A DNA stretch of 64,000 nt from an uncultured Acetatifactor sp. (GTDB lineage Bacteria; Bacillota; Clostridia; Lachnospirales; Lachnospiraceae), in contig CANPWA010000003.1 of NCBI GenBank assembly GCA_947581865.1, forward strand, positions 1-64,000, written 5' to 3'. The notes beneath the pieces are model-generated. The model saw only the letters and a program-made list of their open reading frames with translations. It ran no database searches and was not told the DNA's origin. Below are positions 50,981-58,792 of the stretch, in pieces. Every line of letters starts with the position of its first letter. Position 1 is the stretch's first letter. The position numbers were made by a program, and so were the translations under genes.

Positions 50981-51909
50981 AAAAGAATATCATCTATGAG
51001 TGCAAAGCTCTCTATCGGGACGCCTTCCGGGTGACGGGATATGAGTTCGGAAGCGGGGAGAAATCCGTCTGCGTCGTGGGAAGCATCCGGGGAAACGAGA
51101 TCCAGCAGCTCTATACCTGTTCCCGGCTTGTGAAGCGGCTCAGACAGATGGAGGAGGACGGGAAGATCCGAAAGGGACATAGGATTCTCGTGGTGCCCTC
51201 CGTAAATCCCTATTCCATGAACATCAAAAAGAGGTTCTGGCCCACGGACAATACGGACATCAACCGGATGTTCCCGGGATATGATCTGGGGGAGACCACC
51301 CAAAGGATCGCGGCGGGAGTGTTCGATGTCATCAAGGATTACCGTTACGGGCTGCAGTTTGCCTCTTTTTATATGCCGGGAAAGTTTACGCCCCATGTGC
51401 GGATGATGAAGGCGGGATATGAAGATGTGGAGATGGCGAAGAAATTCGGGATGCCCTATGTAGTGCTGCGCAATACCAGACCCTATGACACCACCACCTT
51501 AAATTACAACTGGCAGATCTGGGAGACCAAGGCGTTCAGCATCTATACCACCTCCACCTCGGAGATCGACAGGGAGAGCGCGGGAATGGCGATCCGCAGC
51601 ATATTGACATTTCTGTCCAAAGAGGGGATCGTGGATTACCGGGGACATGACGGCTATATCTCCCAGGTGGTGGAAGATACCGAAATGGCGGCGGTCAGAA
51701 CCAGGACCGCAGGGCTGTTTGAAAGCCTGGTACAGGTGGGAGAGGAAGTGGAGGCAGGGCAGATCCTGGCGCTGGTCACGGACCCCTATGAGGGGGAGGT
51801 GCTGGAGGAACTGCGGGCCCCGGTGGACGGGATCGTATTCTTTGCCCACAATGATCCGCTGACCTATGCCAGCACCGCCGTCTTTAAGCTGGTAGTGAGG
51901 GAGGACTGA
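50977..51909 (+). CDS. M14 AstE/AspA-like paralogue lacking zinc ligands
   Basis: 310 residues, start overlapping the upstream stop (ATGA). The overall fold matches its neighbour: VVGSIRGNEIQQLY, TDINRMFPGYD, and a C-terminal LRAPVDGIVFFAHND domain. But the HGDE motif is RGNE (His to Arg), the DIHAS segment is FASFYMPG (His lost), and VVEMG becomes SIYTTSTSEID, so two zinc ligands and the base are missing. It is probably a pseudoenzyme partner of the active M14 protein or a binding protein. The arginine, asparagine and substrate-side DINRMFPG motif is kept. Confidence 0.82.
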   Translation: MKKNIIYECKALYRDAFRVTGYEFGSGEKSVCVVGSIRGNEIQQLYTCSRLVKRLRQMEEDGKIRKGHRILVVPSVNPYSMNIKKRFWPTDNTDINRMFPGYDLGETTQRIAAGVFDVIKDYRYGLQFASFYMPGKFTPHVRMMKAGYEDVEMAKKFGMPYVVLRNTRPYDTTTLNYNWQIWETKAFSIYTTSTSEIDRESAGMAIRSILTFLSKEGIVDYRGHDGYISQVVEDTEMAAVRTRTAGLFESLVQVGEEVEAGQILALVTDPYEGEVLEELRAPVDGIVFFAHNDPLTYASTAVFKLVVRED

Positions 51910-51912
51910 AGA

Positions 51913-53970
51913 TCACTTTAAGCCCCTGGCGTCCTGGAGACGGATGCCGTTCTCTCCCAGGGGAATCTCGTGGTCCAGCCCCACGAAGCTGCCGTTTTCC
52001 TGCCACAGCACCTCTTTGACGAAATTGTACTTTTCCGTGTCCCAGGTGGTGAAATCGTCCAGAAGCAGCCCGCCCGTGTCGCCGGAGTTGGCGTTGAGAC
52101 ACCAGAAGGTGTGGTTTAAGTGATACTCGGAGATCAGGCGGCGCATATAGGTCATCCAGGTCAGGTTGGGCTCGCGCATGAAGCCGCCCCATTCCCCGAT
52201 CAGCAGAGGAGCGGTGCCCTCCTCATGGATGTAGAACCAGTTGTCATGCCAGCAGTCCTTCATCAGACTGTCATAGGTATAATCACCCTGGAACCATGGC
52301 TGTTCGTACACTGTGGGACCGTAGTCATGGGGAGAGTAGACCAGCTTGTTCTGATACTTCCCCAGGTCGATGGGGTACTCTGCCACGCCGCGGAGGTTTC
52401 CGCCCCACCAGTTAAAATAATAATCATCGGAATCGGCGGAGGAGTAGTCTCCTCCTTTTTTGACGGGATAAATCTCCGTGCCCTCCACCAGGATCAGCAC
52501 ATTGGGGTTTTTCGCCAGTACCTTCGCGGCGGCGGTCTCCGCCACATATTTCCAGTTGTTGGCGTCCCGGGAGTCGTTCCATATGGCGGCTTTTTTGCCC
52601 TCGGCGGGTTTGCCGTGGGGTTCGTTTTTCAGGTCATAGGCGATGATGGTGTCGTTGTCTTTGTAGCGTTCTGCCATCCACTCCAGCGCGGCGTAATAAT
52701 CCTCCACGGATACCTTGTCGGTACACCACAGGTTCACATTGTGCCCGGAGGCGTCCGTCTCGGCGCTGTGGATGTCCGGCATGACCTTCAGCCCGTTTGT
52801 CTCCGCCAGGGTCAGAAAATAATCGAAGATCTCCAGGGAGTTCATGGAATTAAGCTCCTCGTTGTAGGCGTTGTTGTAGTTGGCTTTTGGGTGATCCCCC
52901 GCCGCCCACTGATTGATGAGCTGGGCGGAGATGGGCACACGGATGAGATTGAAGCCGTGATCCGCGATCCCTTTTACCGTGGGTTCGAGACGGCTGTTCC
53001 ACAGCCCGTCAAAGGTGTTGGTCCCGGTGTTGTAGCCGAACCAGTTGACCCCCGTGAGCCAGACCTGTCTGCCGTCCTTGTCCACGATCCGGTTTCCGTC
53101 GGTGCTGAGCCAGTCGTCCCCCTGTACGGCGTCTTCGGGGCGGGTGAGCAGCGCGGCCGTGTCCGCGGCCCTGCCCTGCCCGTTTGGAGCGTTCTGATCT
53201 GCCTGGCTGCCTGGGGCGTTTTGATCTACGGTTCCCTGTTCCACCACACAGTCGGCGCCGTTTAAGGAGGCGGAGGTGATGGTCAGATCAGAGCCCGTTC
53301 CGATATTGCATCCCAGGACGACGGATGCCCCCGGGGCGATGGTCTTGTTGTACTCGGCGTTGGATATGGTGATGTAGTTTTCATGGACGGACCAGGTGCC
53401 GTCCCAGCCCTGGGCAGTGACCAGGTCCTCCACCTTTATCACCAGATTCCAGCCCTCCACGGGATCGGAGGAATGGTTGGCCACGGACAGTTTTAGCCCG
53501 CACATCTGCGTGTCGCCGTCTGTCCAGCCGCCGTCTGCGGAGTAGGTCAGGGTATAGGCGCCGTCCTCTCCGGGGGTGAAAGATTCCGGCCCGGAAGAAC
53601 TTTCCCGGGAAGAATCGGCAGAAGCGTTGTCCCCGGAAGGATCCTGAAGGTACAGTTCTTTGGGTTCCTGACCGTCAGCGTTTCCGTTTGCCGAAAGAGC
53701 AGCCTTGAGCAGACGGTTATTTTCAGAGACGGCGGCGATCAGGACGATCAGCGCGATCAGCAGGCAGGCGCCCGCCCCGCAGGCAAGCCCGATGAAAAGC
53801 TTTTTTTGGGTTTGGGGAAAGAAGGGGGCAGGGGTTCCGCTTTCGTTGTCAGGACCTGATTTTTCAGATGCCGTTTTTTCGTCTTTCGGCTTTGCGGAAT
53901 CCGGTTCTGTGGTTTTCTGCATCTGAGGATTTACCCTCGTTTTGTTTTGTTTTTTATTTCCCTGTGCCAT
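51913..53970 (-). CDS. Membrane-anchored GH5 endoglucanase with CBM2-like domain
   Basis: 685 residues. A cytoplasmic Lys/Pro/Glu-rich head of about 55 residues, one membrane helix (about 58-80, [20 protein letters not shown]), a Ser/Asp/Gly linker, a CBM2-like domain (about 133-240: [31 protein letters not shown]), a second linker and a GH5 catalytic domain from about 295. Acid/base Glu is in [10 protein letters not shown] and the nucleophile in [10 protein letters not shown]. It would cut beta-1,4-glucan outside while tethered as a type II membrane protein. AACGGAGGAAT precedes the ATG. Convergent with the M14 genes, so not part of their operon. Confidence 0.9.
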   Translation of the reverse strand: MAQGNKKQNKTRVNPQMQKTTEPDSAKPKDEKTASEKSGPDNESGTPAPFFPQTQKKLFIGLACGAGACLLIALIVLIAAVSENNRLLKAALSANGNADGQEPKELYLQDPSGDNASADSSRESSSGPESFTPGEDGAYTLTYSADGGWTDGDTQMCGLKLSVANHSSDPVEGWNLVIKVEDLVTAQGWDGTWSVHENYITISNAEYNKTIAPGASVVLGCNIGTGSDLTITSASLNGADCVVEQGTVDQNAPGSQADQNAPNGQGRAADTAALLTRPEDAVQGDDWLSTDGNRIVDKDGRQVWLTGVNWFGYNTGTNTFDGLWNSRLEPTVKGIADHGFNLIRVPISAQLINQWAAGDHPKANYNNAYNEELNSMNSLEIFDYFLTLAETNGLKVMPDIHSAETDASGHNVNLWCTDKVSVEDYYAALEWMAERYKDNDTIIAYDLKNEPHGKPAEGKKAAIWNDSRDANNWKYVAETAAAKVLAKNPNVLILVEGTEIYPVKKGGDYSSADSDDYYFNWWGGNLRGVAEYPIDLGKYQNKLVYSPHDYGPTVYEQPWFQGDYTYDSLMKDCWHDNWFYIHEEGTAPLLIGEWGGFMREPNLTWMTYMRRLISEYHLNHTFWCLNANSGDTGGLLLDDFTTWDTEKYNFVKEVLWQENGSFVGLDHEIPLGENGIRLQDARGLK

Positions 53971-54022
53971 GAGATTCCTCCGTTATCACATTTCCTGTTG
54001 CGTTCTGAAAGGTAGTAAAAAT

Positions 54023-54051
54023 ATCATATCATGAACTGGAAAAAATGGCAA
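54023..54051 (-). promoter_or_regulatory. Promoter of the GH5 gene
   Basis: On the minus strand TTGCCA (54051-54046), 17 bases, TATGAT (54028-54023). Confidence 0.65.
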
Positions 54052-54099
54052 TGAGGGGAAACCATAACAACAGGCATTGTAAAGATCAGAAAGTCTTTG

Positions 54100-54129
54100 T
54101 TGAAAGAAAAGAGGAGATTGTGTTATAGT
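54100..54129 (+). promoter_or_regulatory. Promoter of the transglutaminase-like gene
   Basis: TTGAAA (54100-54105), 18 bases, TATAGT (54124-54129). It would give a leader of about 160 bases. Confidence 0.55.
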
Positions 54130-54258
54130 TTACCCGGAGAAACAATGTGAAAGACCGGGTCATGGAAGCAAAACAGGGGTGGTCCATATGGATTCCCGAC
54201 AGGAACGGGATAGTTACAAATGGGTTAGGGCAGCCGGTCCGGCCGGCAGAAGTTTTTT
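54130..54258 (+). ncRNA. Structured leader of unknown class
   Basis: The 5' leader contains ACCCGG/CCGGGT, then TCCCG/CGGGA and GCCGG/CCGGC hairpins; the last, at about 54233-54247, is followed after AGAAG by TTTTTT (54253-54258). This is terminator-like. I cannot match it to a named riboswitch class. Confidence 0.35.
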
Positions 54259-54296
54259 GACTGGCGTAATCGCAGAAAGTGATGTATAATGGTGCT

Positions 54297-55868
54297 ATGA
54301 AATTACTGAAGAAACTTTTTTACGGAATCATGATTTTCATATTGCTTTGCTGCGCGGGAGTGTTGATCCTGGCGTTTTCCCCTGAGCAGACGCAGAAGCT
54401 CTCCGCCATGCTTTATGGCGAGGAAGGACCGGAGGCATATATGGACCGGGAGGGATCCGGGAACGCAGAGGAGGATGTGCCCGTAACGGAACTTTCTGTA
54501 CCCACGGAGAATGCTGCGGGGATCGCTGCGGGAGTTCTGGCTGACGACGGGATTGCCGGTTATGTGGCGCCGGTGCGCGGGTCCATCGATCTGCCGGAGC
54601 AGGTGAGCGGTAAAAACGGATATCAGCCGGTGAACGGTCTGGGGGAGGAACTGGACGACGAGCGTGCGGATGCCCTGAACACGGAAAGCGGAGCCACGGG
54701 GGATGGTCTGTCCTTTGACGAGACGGTTTACCCCTATTATCATATGCTGAATGAAAAGATGCAGCATATTTACCGGCAGATCTATGCCAATGCTTTGGTC
54801 TGCAACGCCGCCTTTGCCCCGGTGGAAGAGGTAAATACCTCCCAGCTTAAGAATGTGTTTGAGGCGGTGTATAACGACCATCCGGAGCTTTTCTGGCTGG
54901 AGACGGAGTATTCCTGCAAGTACCGCCCGGGCGGGCAGTGTGTGGAAGTGACGCTGTCGTACAACCGCACGGCGCAGAATCTTGCCCAGGCTAAGTCTGA
55001 TTTTGAGGCGGCGGCCAAGACCATTCTGGACGGCGCGGCAGAGGAGAGCAGCGACAGGGACAGGGAGCAATCTGTTCATGATGCCCTCTTGAAAAAAGCG
55101 GAGTATGCGCGTTCCTCCGCCATGAATCAGAGCGCTTACAGTGCGCTGGTAAACGGAGATACCGTGTGCGCGGGTTATTCCAGGGCATTTCAGTATCTGA
55201 TGCAGCAGATGGGAATTCCCTGTTATTACTGCACCGGCTATTCCGGCGAGGATCATGCCTGGAACATCGTGGGGATTGACGGGATGTATTACAATGTGGA
55301 CACCACATGGGATGACACGGATCCTCCCACCTATGATTATTTTAACAGGACGGATGCGGAATTTGTGGGTACCCATGTGAGGACAGGGCTCAGCGTCTAT
55401 CTGCCCGTGTGCGGTTTTGGGGGCGACGGGGAGAGCGGCAGTTATCTGGAGGGCGGAAATACGGTGGCGGGGATCACGTTAAACCCCAATCCCCAGCAGC
55501 CGCTGACATGGGAGCCGGATGACGATAAGAAAGACGGACAGGAAGTCTTTGTGTCGGGGGGAGATACCTATGATCTGCGCGTGGCAGGGCTGACTTCTGA
55601 CATGGTACAGAATTCTCTCCAAAAATATTATGAAAACTGTCTGAAACAGATGGTGGACCGGGGGAGCGGACAGCAGGCGTTCAGTAATGTAGTTCCCAAA
55701 TATGTCCTGAATGAGGCGGAAAAAGCGTACGGGACGGGAGATTATGAGAAGGGCTATGTGAACGAGGGCTTAGAAAAGCTGGGGATGGAACACTTTGCCA
55801 TCCAGATTCAGGTGAAAGAATTGGGCGGCAATTACTACCGCCTGTATCACAATATCTATACCTGGTAA
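54297..55868 (+). CDS. Membrane-anchored transglutaminase-like protein
   Basis: 523 residues from ATG 54297. One N-terminal membrane helix (about 8-28) is followed by an acidic linker to about 140. A transglutaminase-like core spans about 265-350: Cys in NGDTVCAGYSRAFQYLMQQM, then YYCTGYSGEDHAWNIVGID with His and VDTTWDD with Asp, the CYK3-type triad common in clostridial surface proteins. The last 100 residues (from SGGDTYDLRVAGLTSDMVQN) are helical and charged. It is outside the membrane and probably acts on wall or protein amides. The ribosome site is weak. Confidence 0.8.
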   Translation: MKLLKKLFYGIMIFILLCCAGVLILAFSPEQTQKLSAMLYGEEGPEAYMDREGSGNAEEDVPVTELSVPTENAAGIAAGVLADDGIAGYVAPVRGSIDLPEQVSGKNGYQPVNGLGEELDDERADALNTESGATGDGLSFDETVYPYYHMLNEKMQHIYRQIYANALVCNAAFAPVEEVNTSQLKNVFEAVYNDHPELFWLETEYSCKYRPGGQCVEVTLSYNRTAQNLAQAKSDFEAAAKTILDGAAEESSDRDREQSVHDALLKKAEYARSSAMNQSAYSALVNGDTVCAGYSRAFQYLMQQMGIPCYYCTGYSGEDHAWNIVGIDGMYYNVDTTWDDTDPPTYDYFNRTDAEFVGTHVRTGLSVYLPVCGFGGDGESGSYLEGGNTVAGITLNPNPQQPLTWEPDDDKKDGQEVFVSGGDTYDLRVAGLTSDMVQNSLQKYYENCLKQMVDRGSGQQAFSNVVPKYVLNEAEKAYGTGDYEKGYVNEGLEKLGMEHFAIQIQVKELGGNYYRLYHNIYTW

Positions 55869-55886
55869 CGCATGCCGAAGGCGGAG

Positions 55887-56249
55887 TCAGACTCCGATGT
55901 GTTTTTTGAGCGCCTCGAAGCTTTCCCTGCTGATGACATGTTCGATGCGGCAGGCATCTTCGGCAGCGGTATGCTCGTCTACGCCAAGCTGGACCAGCCA
56001 GGAGGAGAGCAGCTCGTGCCGTTCGTAGATCATTTCCGCGATTTCACGGCCGGAATCTGTCAGATAGATAAAGCCCTCCCGTGTCACGGTAATATGCCCG
56101 TTTTCGCGTAGATTTTTCATTGCCACGCTGACGCTGGATTTCTTAAAGCCCAGCTCGGCGGCGATGTCCACGGAACGTACCACGGGATTTTTTCTGCCGA
56201 GGATCAGAATGGTTTCCAAATAGTTTTCTGCGGATTCGTTTGACTTCAT
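55887..56249 (-). CDS. DtxR/MntR-family metal-dependent regulator
   Basis: 120 residues from ATG 56249 (AAGGGGATAGTC upstream). The N-terminal winged helix SAENYLETILILGRKNPVVR, then SVDIAAELGFKKSSVSVAMK and NLRENGHITV is followed by the metal-binding dimer region RHELLSSWLVQLGVDEHTAA with EDACRIEHVIS, where Glu and His ligands of MntR-type proteins lie. No SH3-like third domain, so MntR-like length. It likely binds Mn2+ or Fe2+ and represses metal uptake genes; a palindrome in the divergent promoter is a candidate target. Confidence 0.9.
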   Translation of the reverse strand: MKSNESAENYLETILILGRKNPVVRSVDIAAELGFKKSSVSVAMKNLRENGHITVTREGFIYLTDSGREIAEMIYERHELLSSWLVQLGVDEHTAAEDACRIEHVISRESFEALKKHIGV

Positions 56250-56316
56250 GACTATCCCCTTGTCCTGTAGAGTTATCAATGTCTGAGAGCATAACGTATT
56301 TTTTTCATTTTCGCTC

Positions 56317-56345
56317 ATTATATCACGAAATTTTTATACTGGCAA
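56317..56345 (-). promoter_or_regulatory. Promoter of the DtxR-family gene
   Basis: On the minus strand TTGCCA (56345-56340), 17 bases, TATAAT (56322-56317). Confidence 0.65.
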
Positions 56346-56360
56346 ATGATTCAAAAAGGA

Positions 56361-56392
56361 TTGACTTTCCGGAGCGGTTAGTTTATACTAAC
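56361..56392 (+). promoter_or_regulatory. Promoter and DtxR-like operator of the Cys-rich peptide
   Basis: TTGACT (56361-56366), 17 bases, TATACT (56384-56389). The inverted repeat GTTAGT-TTAT-ACTAAC (56377-56392) covers the -10 box and resembles DtxR/MntR boxes (TTAG...CTAA). Confidence 0.6.
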
Positions 56393-56415
56393 TGTTGGGT
56401 AAAGGAGGCGTTTTC

Positions 56416-56577
56416 ATGAATACTGGGACAGCGGTGGTGCTGCTCATCCTGTGTGTTGTGGTGGCATTGGTGATCAAGAGCATGATAAGAAACAAAAAGA
56501 GCGGTAAATCTCTCCAGTGCGGCATGGATTGCAGCCATTGCGGAGGGCACTGCACACAGCATGGGACAACACAATAG
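56416..56577 (+). CDS. FeoB-associated Cys-rich membrane protein
   Basis: 53 residues from ATG 56416 (AAAGGAGG upstream). One membrane helix (VVLLILCVVVALVIKSM), a short basic stretch, then CGMDCSHCGGHCTQH, a Cys/His cluster typical of peptides encoded with feoB. It is thought to help ferrous iron import. Here it stands alone: no feoA or feoB is adjacent. Its promoter carries a DtxR-type palindrome next to a DtxR-family gene, so iron or manganese control is likely. Confidence 0.85.
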   Translation: MNTGTAVVLLILCVVVALVIKSMIRNKKSGKSLQCGMDCSHCGGHCTQHGTTQ

Positions 56578-56612
56578 AAAGCACTTATAAACAGAATGAA
56601 TGACACGAAAAA

Positions 56613-56639
56613 GCAGCCCGCACAGGGCTGCCTTTTTTT
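56613..56639 (+). terminator. Terminator after the Cys-rich peptide gene
   Basis: GCAGCCC (56613-56619), loop GCACA, GGGCTGC (56625-56631), then CTTTTTTT. Confidence 0.92.
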
Positions 56640-56679
56640 GTGCCATTTTGGAAGCAATTCCCTCAGATGAAGAGTCGTG

Positions 56680-56919
56680 TCAGATCGCCTCATGGAAGGT
56701 ACGGCTGATAACGTCTGCCTGCTGCTCGGGAGTCAGCTTGATGAAATTTACGGCATAGCCGCTCACACGGATCGTAAGCTGGGGATAGTTCTCGGGATGC
56801 TTCTGAGCGTCCAAAAGAGTGTCTCTGTTGAGAACATTTACGTTCAGATGATGTCCGCCTTTGGTAGCGTATCCGTCCAAAAGATTTACCAAATTGTCAA
56901 CTTGTGCAGTGTTTGTCAT
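56680..56919 (-). CDS. Stand-alone glycyl-radical domain protein (GrcA/YfiD-like)
   Basis: 79 residues from ATG 56919 (GGAGGG upstream). From about residue 20, [20 protein letters not shown], then [14 protein letters not shown] with the radical Gly in VSGYA, and [14 protein letters not shown], is the C-terminal end of pyruvate formate-lyase. E. coli GrcA (127 residues) uses such a domain to replace an oxygen-cut PFL end. This version has only a 20-residue leader. No pfl or activase gene is adjacent. It probably rescues PFL or another glycyl-radical enzyme. Confidence 0.88.
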   Translation of the reverse strand: MTNTAQVDNLVNLLDGYATKGGHHLNVNVLNRDTLLDAQKHPENYPQLTIRVSGYAVNFIKLTPEQQADVISRTFHEAI

Positions 56920-57048
56920 AATTTTGCCCTCCGTTTATTATTTGATAATAATAATGATTACTGTTTTCTTGTATATAGAGTACCACATTTAAAAAATTTT
57001 GTCTACTGTTTTTATCATTTTTTTGTTCTTTTTTTTATACAAAAGAAA

Positions 57049-57077
57049 GGCATATCCGCCGGTAAAATTCATATATA
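57049..57077 (+). promoter_or_regulatory. SigE-like promoter of the spoIIIA operon
   Basis: GGCATAT (57049-57055), 14 bases, CATATATA (57070-57077), close to the mother-cell SigE pattern (ATA in -35, CATA in -10). It lies 28 bases before the spoIIIAA start. Confidence 0.6.
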
Positions 57078-57104
57078 TGGAAAAAGAGAATGGAGGAAAC
57101 GGGT

Positions 57105-58310
57105 ATGGAGGAGAGCGTGCTTTGGCTCTTTCCCCGGGACAGGCAGTGCTTCTGGAGTCGTGCGCTGACGAACGGGGACGGCATTCAGGAGATCAGGCTC
57201 AGGGTCAATAGACCGGTACTTGTGAGAAGACAGGACGGCGACTGTTATCTGGACGAGCTGGGCAGCCCGGTCCGGAATCCGGTGAGGGCGTACCGGATGG
57301 AGCGGCAGGAATTGGAAGAGATATTGATGCACATCTGTCACGATTCCCCGTATGCCTTTGAGGATGAGCTTAAGAGAGGATTTATCACGGTTCCCGGGGG
57401 GCATCGCGTGGGCGTGGCAGGTCAGGTGGTACTGGAGGAGGACGGAACGGTACGGACCCTGAAACATATCTGTTACATGAATATTCGTCTTTCCCGTCAG
57501 ATCTTTGGCGTGGCGGATCCGGTGCTGCCCTACCTTTACCGTATGGGAAGACCGCTGAATTGTCTGATCGTCTCTCCCCCCGGATGTGGGAAGACAACGC
57601 TTCTGCGGGAACTGATCCGCCTTGTATCGGAGGGAAATGCCTATGGGGAAGGGCTGCAGGTGGGGGTGGTGGACGAGCGTTCGGAGATCGCGGGTTCCTA
57701 TCAGGGAATCGCGAGAAATGATCTGGGAAGCCGCGCGGACGTGATGGATGCCTGCCCTAAGGCAGTGGGCATGATGATGCTTCTGCGCTCTATGTCCCCA
57801 CAGGTGATCGCTGTGGATGAACTGGGAAATGACGGGGATATGAAGGCCCTTCTGGAGGCGTCAGCCTGTGGGAGCAGAATCCTTGCCACTGTCCATGGGG
57901 AAGATCTGGAGGATGTGGAGAGGCGTTTTACCGCGGCAGGCATCCGGGCGTTATTCACCTGTGCGGTGGTATTGGGAAGACGGGATGGACAGCCCGTGGT
58001 GAGAAAGATTTACAGGAGAGAGGGGGAAGAAAGTGCGATTGCTGGGAGCGGTGATGATACTGGGGGGATGTCTGGGGCTTGGACTGTGGTATCGGGAGAG
58101 CTTCATCGGCAGGCTGCGGGAGATGCGCAGACTGGCAAGACTTCTGGAGATGCTTATGAGCGAGATCAGCTATGGCAAGGCGACGCTTCCGGAAAGCTGC
58201 GGCAGGCTGGCGGAACGCATGGAAGAGCCTTACAGGGCATGTCTGAGGGAGATCCACAGGGAACTGTCGGAGGAGGGGAGCGGGAGGTTTTCGGAAGTGT
58301 TCTGTCTTAA
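57105..58310 (+). CDS. spoIIIAA: Stage III sporulation ATPase SpoIIIAA, with run-on C-terminus
   Basis: 401 codons from ATG 57105 (GGAGG 57091-57095). The secretion-ATPase-like core has EIRLRVNRP, FITVPGGHRVGVAG, P-loop SPPGCGKTTLLREL, DERSEIAGS and Walker B VIAVDELG. Core homology ends near 58030 (VRKIYRREGEE), about 309 residues, the normal family length. The frame then has no stop and runs a further 93 codons out of phase through spoIIIAB. That tail (Gly/Ser/Thr/Gln-rich) has no resemblance to anything. It powers the channel between mother cell and forespore. A lost stop or base error near 58030 is the simplest explanation. Confidence 0.93.
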   Translation: MEESVLWLFPRDRQCFWSRALTNGDGIQEIRLRVNRPVLVRRQDGDCYLDELGSPVRNPVRAYRMERQELEEILMHICHDSPYAFEDELKRGFITVPGGHRVGVAGQVVLEEDGTVRTLKHICYMNIRLSRQIFGVADPVLPYLYRMGRPLNCLIVSPPGCGKTTLLRELIRLVSEGNAYGEGLQVGVVDERSEIAGSYQGIARNDLGSRADVMDACPKAVGMMMLLRSMSPQVIAVDELGNDGDMKALLEASACGSRILATVHGEDLEDVERRFTAAGIRALFTCAVVLGRRDGQPVVRKIYRREGEESAIAGSGDDTGGMSGAWTVVSGELHRQAAGDAQTGKTSGDAYERDQLWQGDASGKLRQAGGTHGRALQGMSEGDPQGTVGGGEREVFGSVLS

Positions 58311-58548
58311 GATGGAGGAATGCCTGGAGCAGCTTCCGCTGAACAAGGAGGATACACAGATATTTTTACAGCCCTTCCGGGGGCAGGGGTATCAGGACGG
58401 TTCCATGCAGCTGACCGCTCTGGAGCAGGGGCTTTTACAGATTGAGGACAGCATCAGATCGCAGGAGGGGGAACAGCGGGAGAAATGCCATATGGCAGTG
58501 GGACTGGGAGCCATGAGCGGTCTGCTGTTGTTGATTATTTTGCTATAG
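58033..58548 (+). CDS. spoIIIAB: Stage III sporulation protein SpoIIIAB
   Basis: 171 residues from GTG 58033 (AGGGGGAAG upstream). A short N-terminal hydrophobic helix, the signature YRESFIGRLREMRRLARLLE and MLMSEISYGKATLPESC, then a coiled helical body and a C-terminal membrane helix (GLGAMSGLLLLIILL). SpoIIIAB has a type II secretion F-like role in the engulfment channel. It overlaps the spoIIIAA frame by 278 bases. Confidence 0.94.
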   Translation: MRLLGAVMILGGCLGLGLWYRESFIGRLREMRRLARLLEMLMSEISYGKATLPESCGRLAERMEEPYRACLREIHRELSEEGSGRFSEVFCLKMEECLEQLPLNKEDTQIFLQPFRGQGYQDGSMQLTALEQGLLQIEDSIRSQEGEQREKCHMAVGLGAMSGLLLLIILL

Positions 58549-58570
58549 TGGGCGGAGAATGTGAGGAGCT

Positions 58571-58765
58571 ATGGGAGTAAGTCTGATATTTAAAATTGCG
58601 GCGGTGGGAATTCTGGTCACTATCCTGAGTCAGATTTTAAAACACAGTGGCAGGGAGGAGCATTCCTTTCTGGTCAGCCTGGCGGGACTGGTGCTGGTGA
58701 TGAGTTGGATCGTCCCCTATATCTATGAGTTGTTTGAGACCATTCAGGCATTGTTTGCCCTGTAA
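58571..58765 (+). CDS. spoIIIAC: Stage III sporulation protein SpoIIIAC
   Basis: 64 residues, two membrane helices; GVSLIFKIAAVGILVTILSQ and HSGREEHSFLVSLAGLVLVM are typical of the family. It belongs to the spoIIIA-spoIIQ channel complex. A GAGGAGC site precedes the ATG, 22 bases after spoIIIAB. Confidence 0.95.
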   Translation: MGVSLIFKIAAVGILVTILSQILKHSGREEHSFLVSLAGLVLVMSWIVPYIYELFETIQALFAL

Positions 58766-58792
58766 GGCAGGCAGAGGGAAAGGGGAGTCTGT

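Noticed and set aside
52120..53265. 381-codon plus-strand frame
   Set aside because: Shadow of the GH5 gene, which has catalytic motifs, CBM and a promoter on the other strand.
54130..54258. Cyclic-di-GMP (GEMM) riboswitch
   Set aside because: A GNRA-like loop and GGGTGG stretch suggested it, but the conserved GEMM core could not be lined up, so only an unclassified leader is claimed.
55872..56111. 79-codon plus-strand frame
   Set aside because: Antisense to the DtxR-family gene; nothing supports it.
58031..58310. Run-on tail of SpoIIIAA as a new domain
   Set aside because: It is an out-of-phase reading of spoIIIAB, with no hydrophobic core or motif; treated as overlap, not as a domain.
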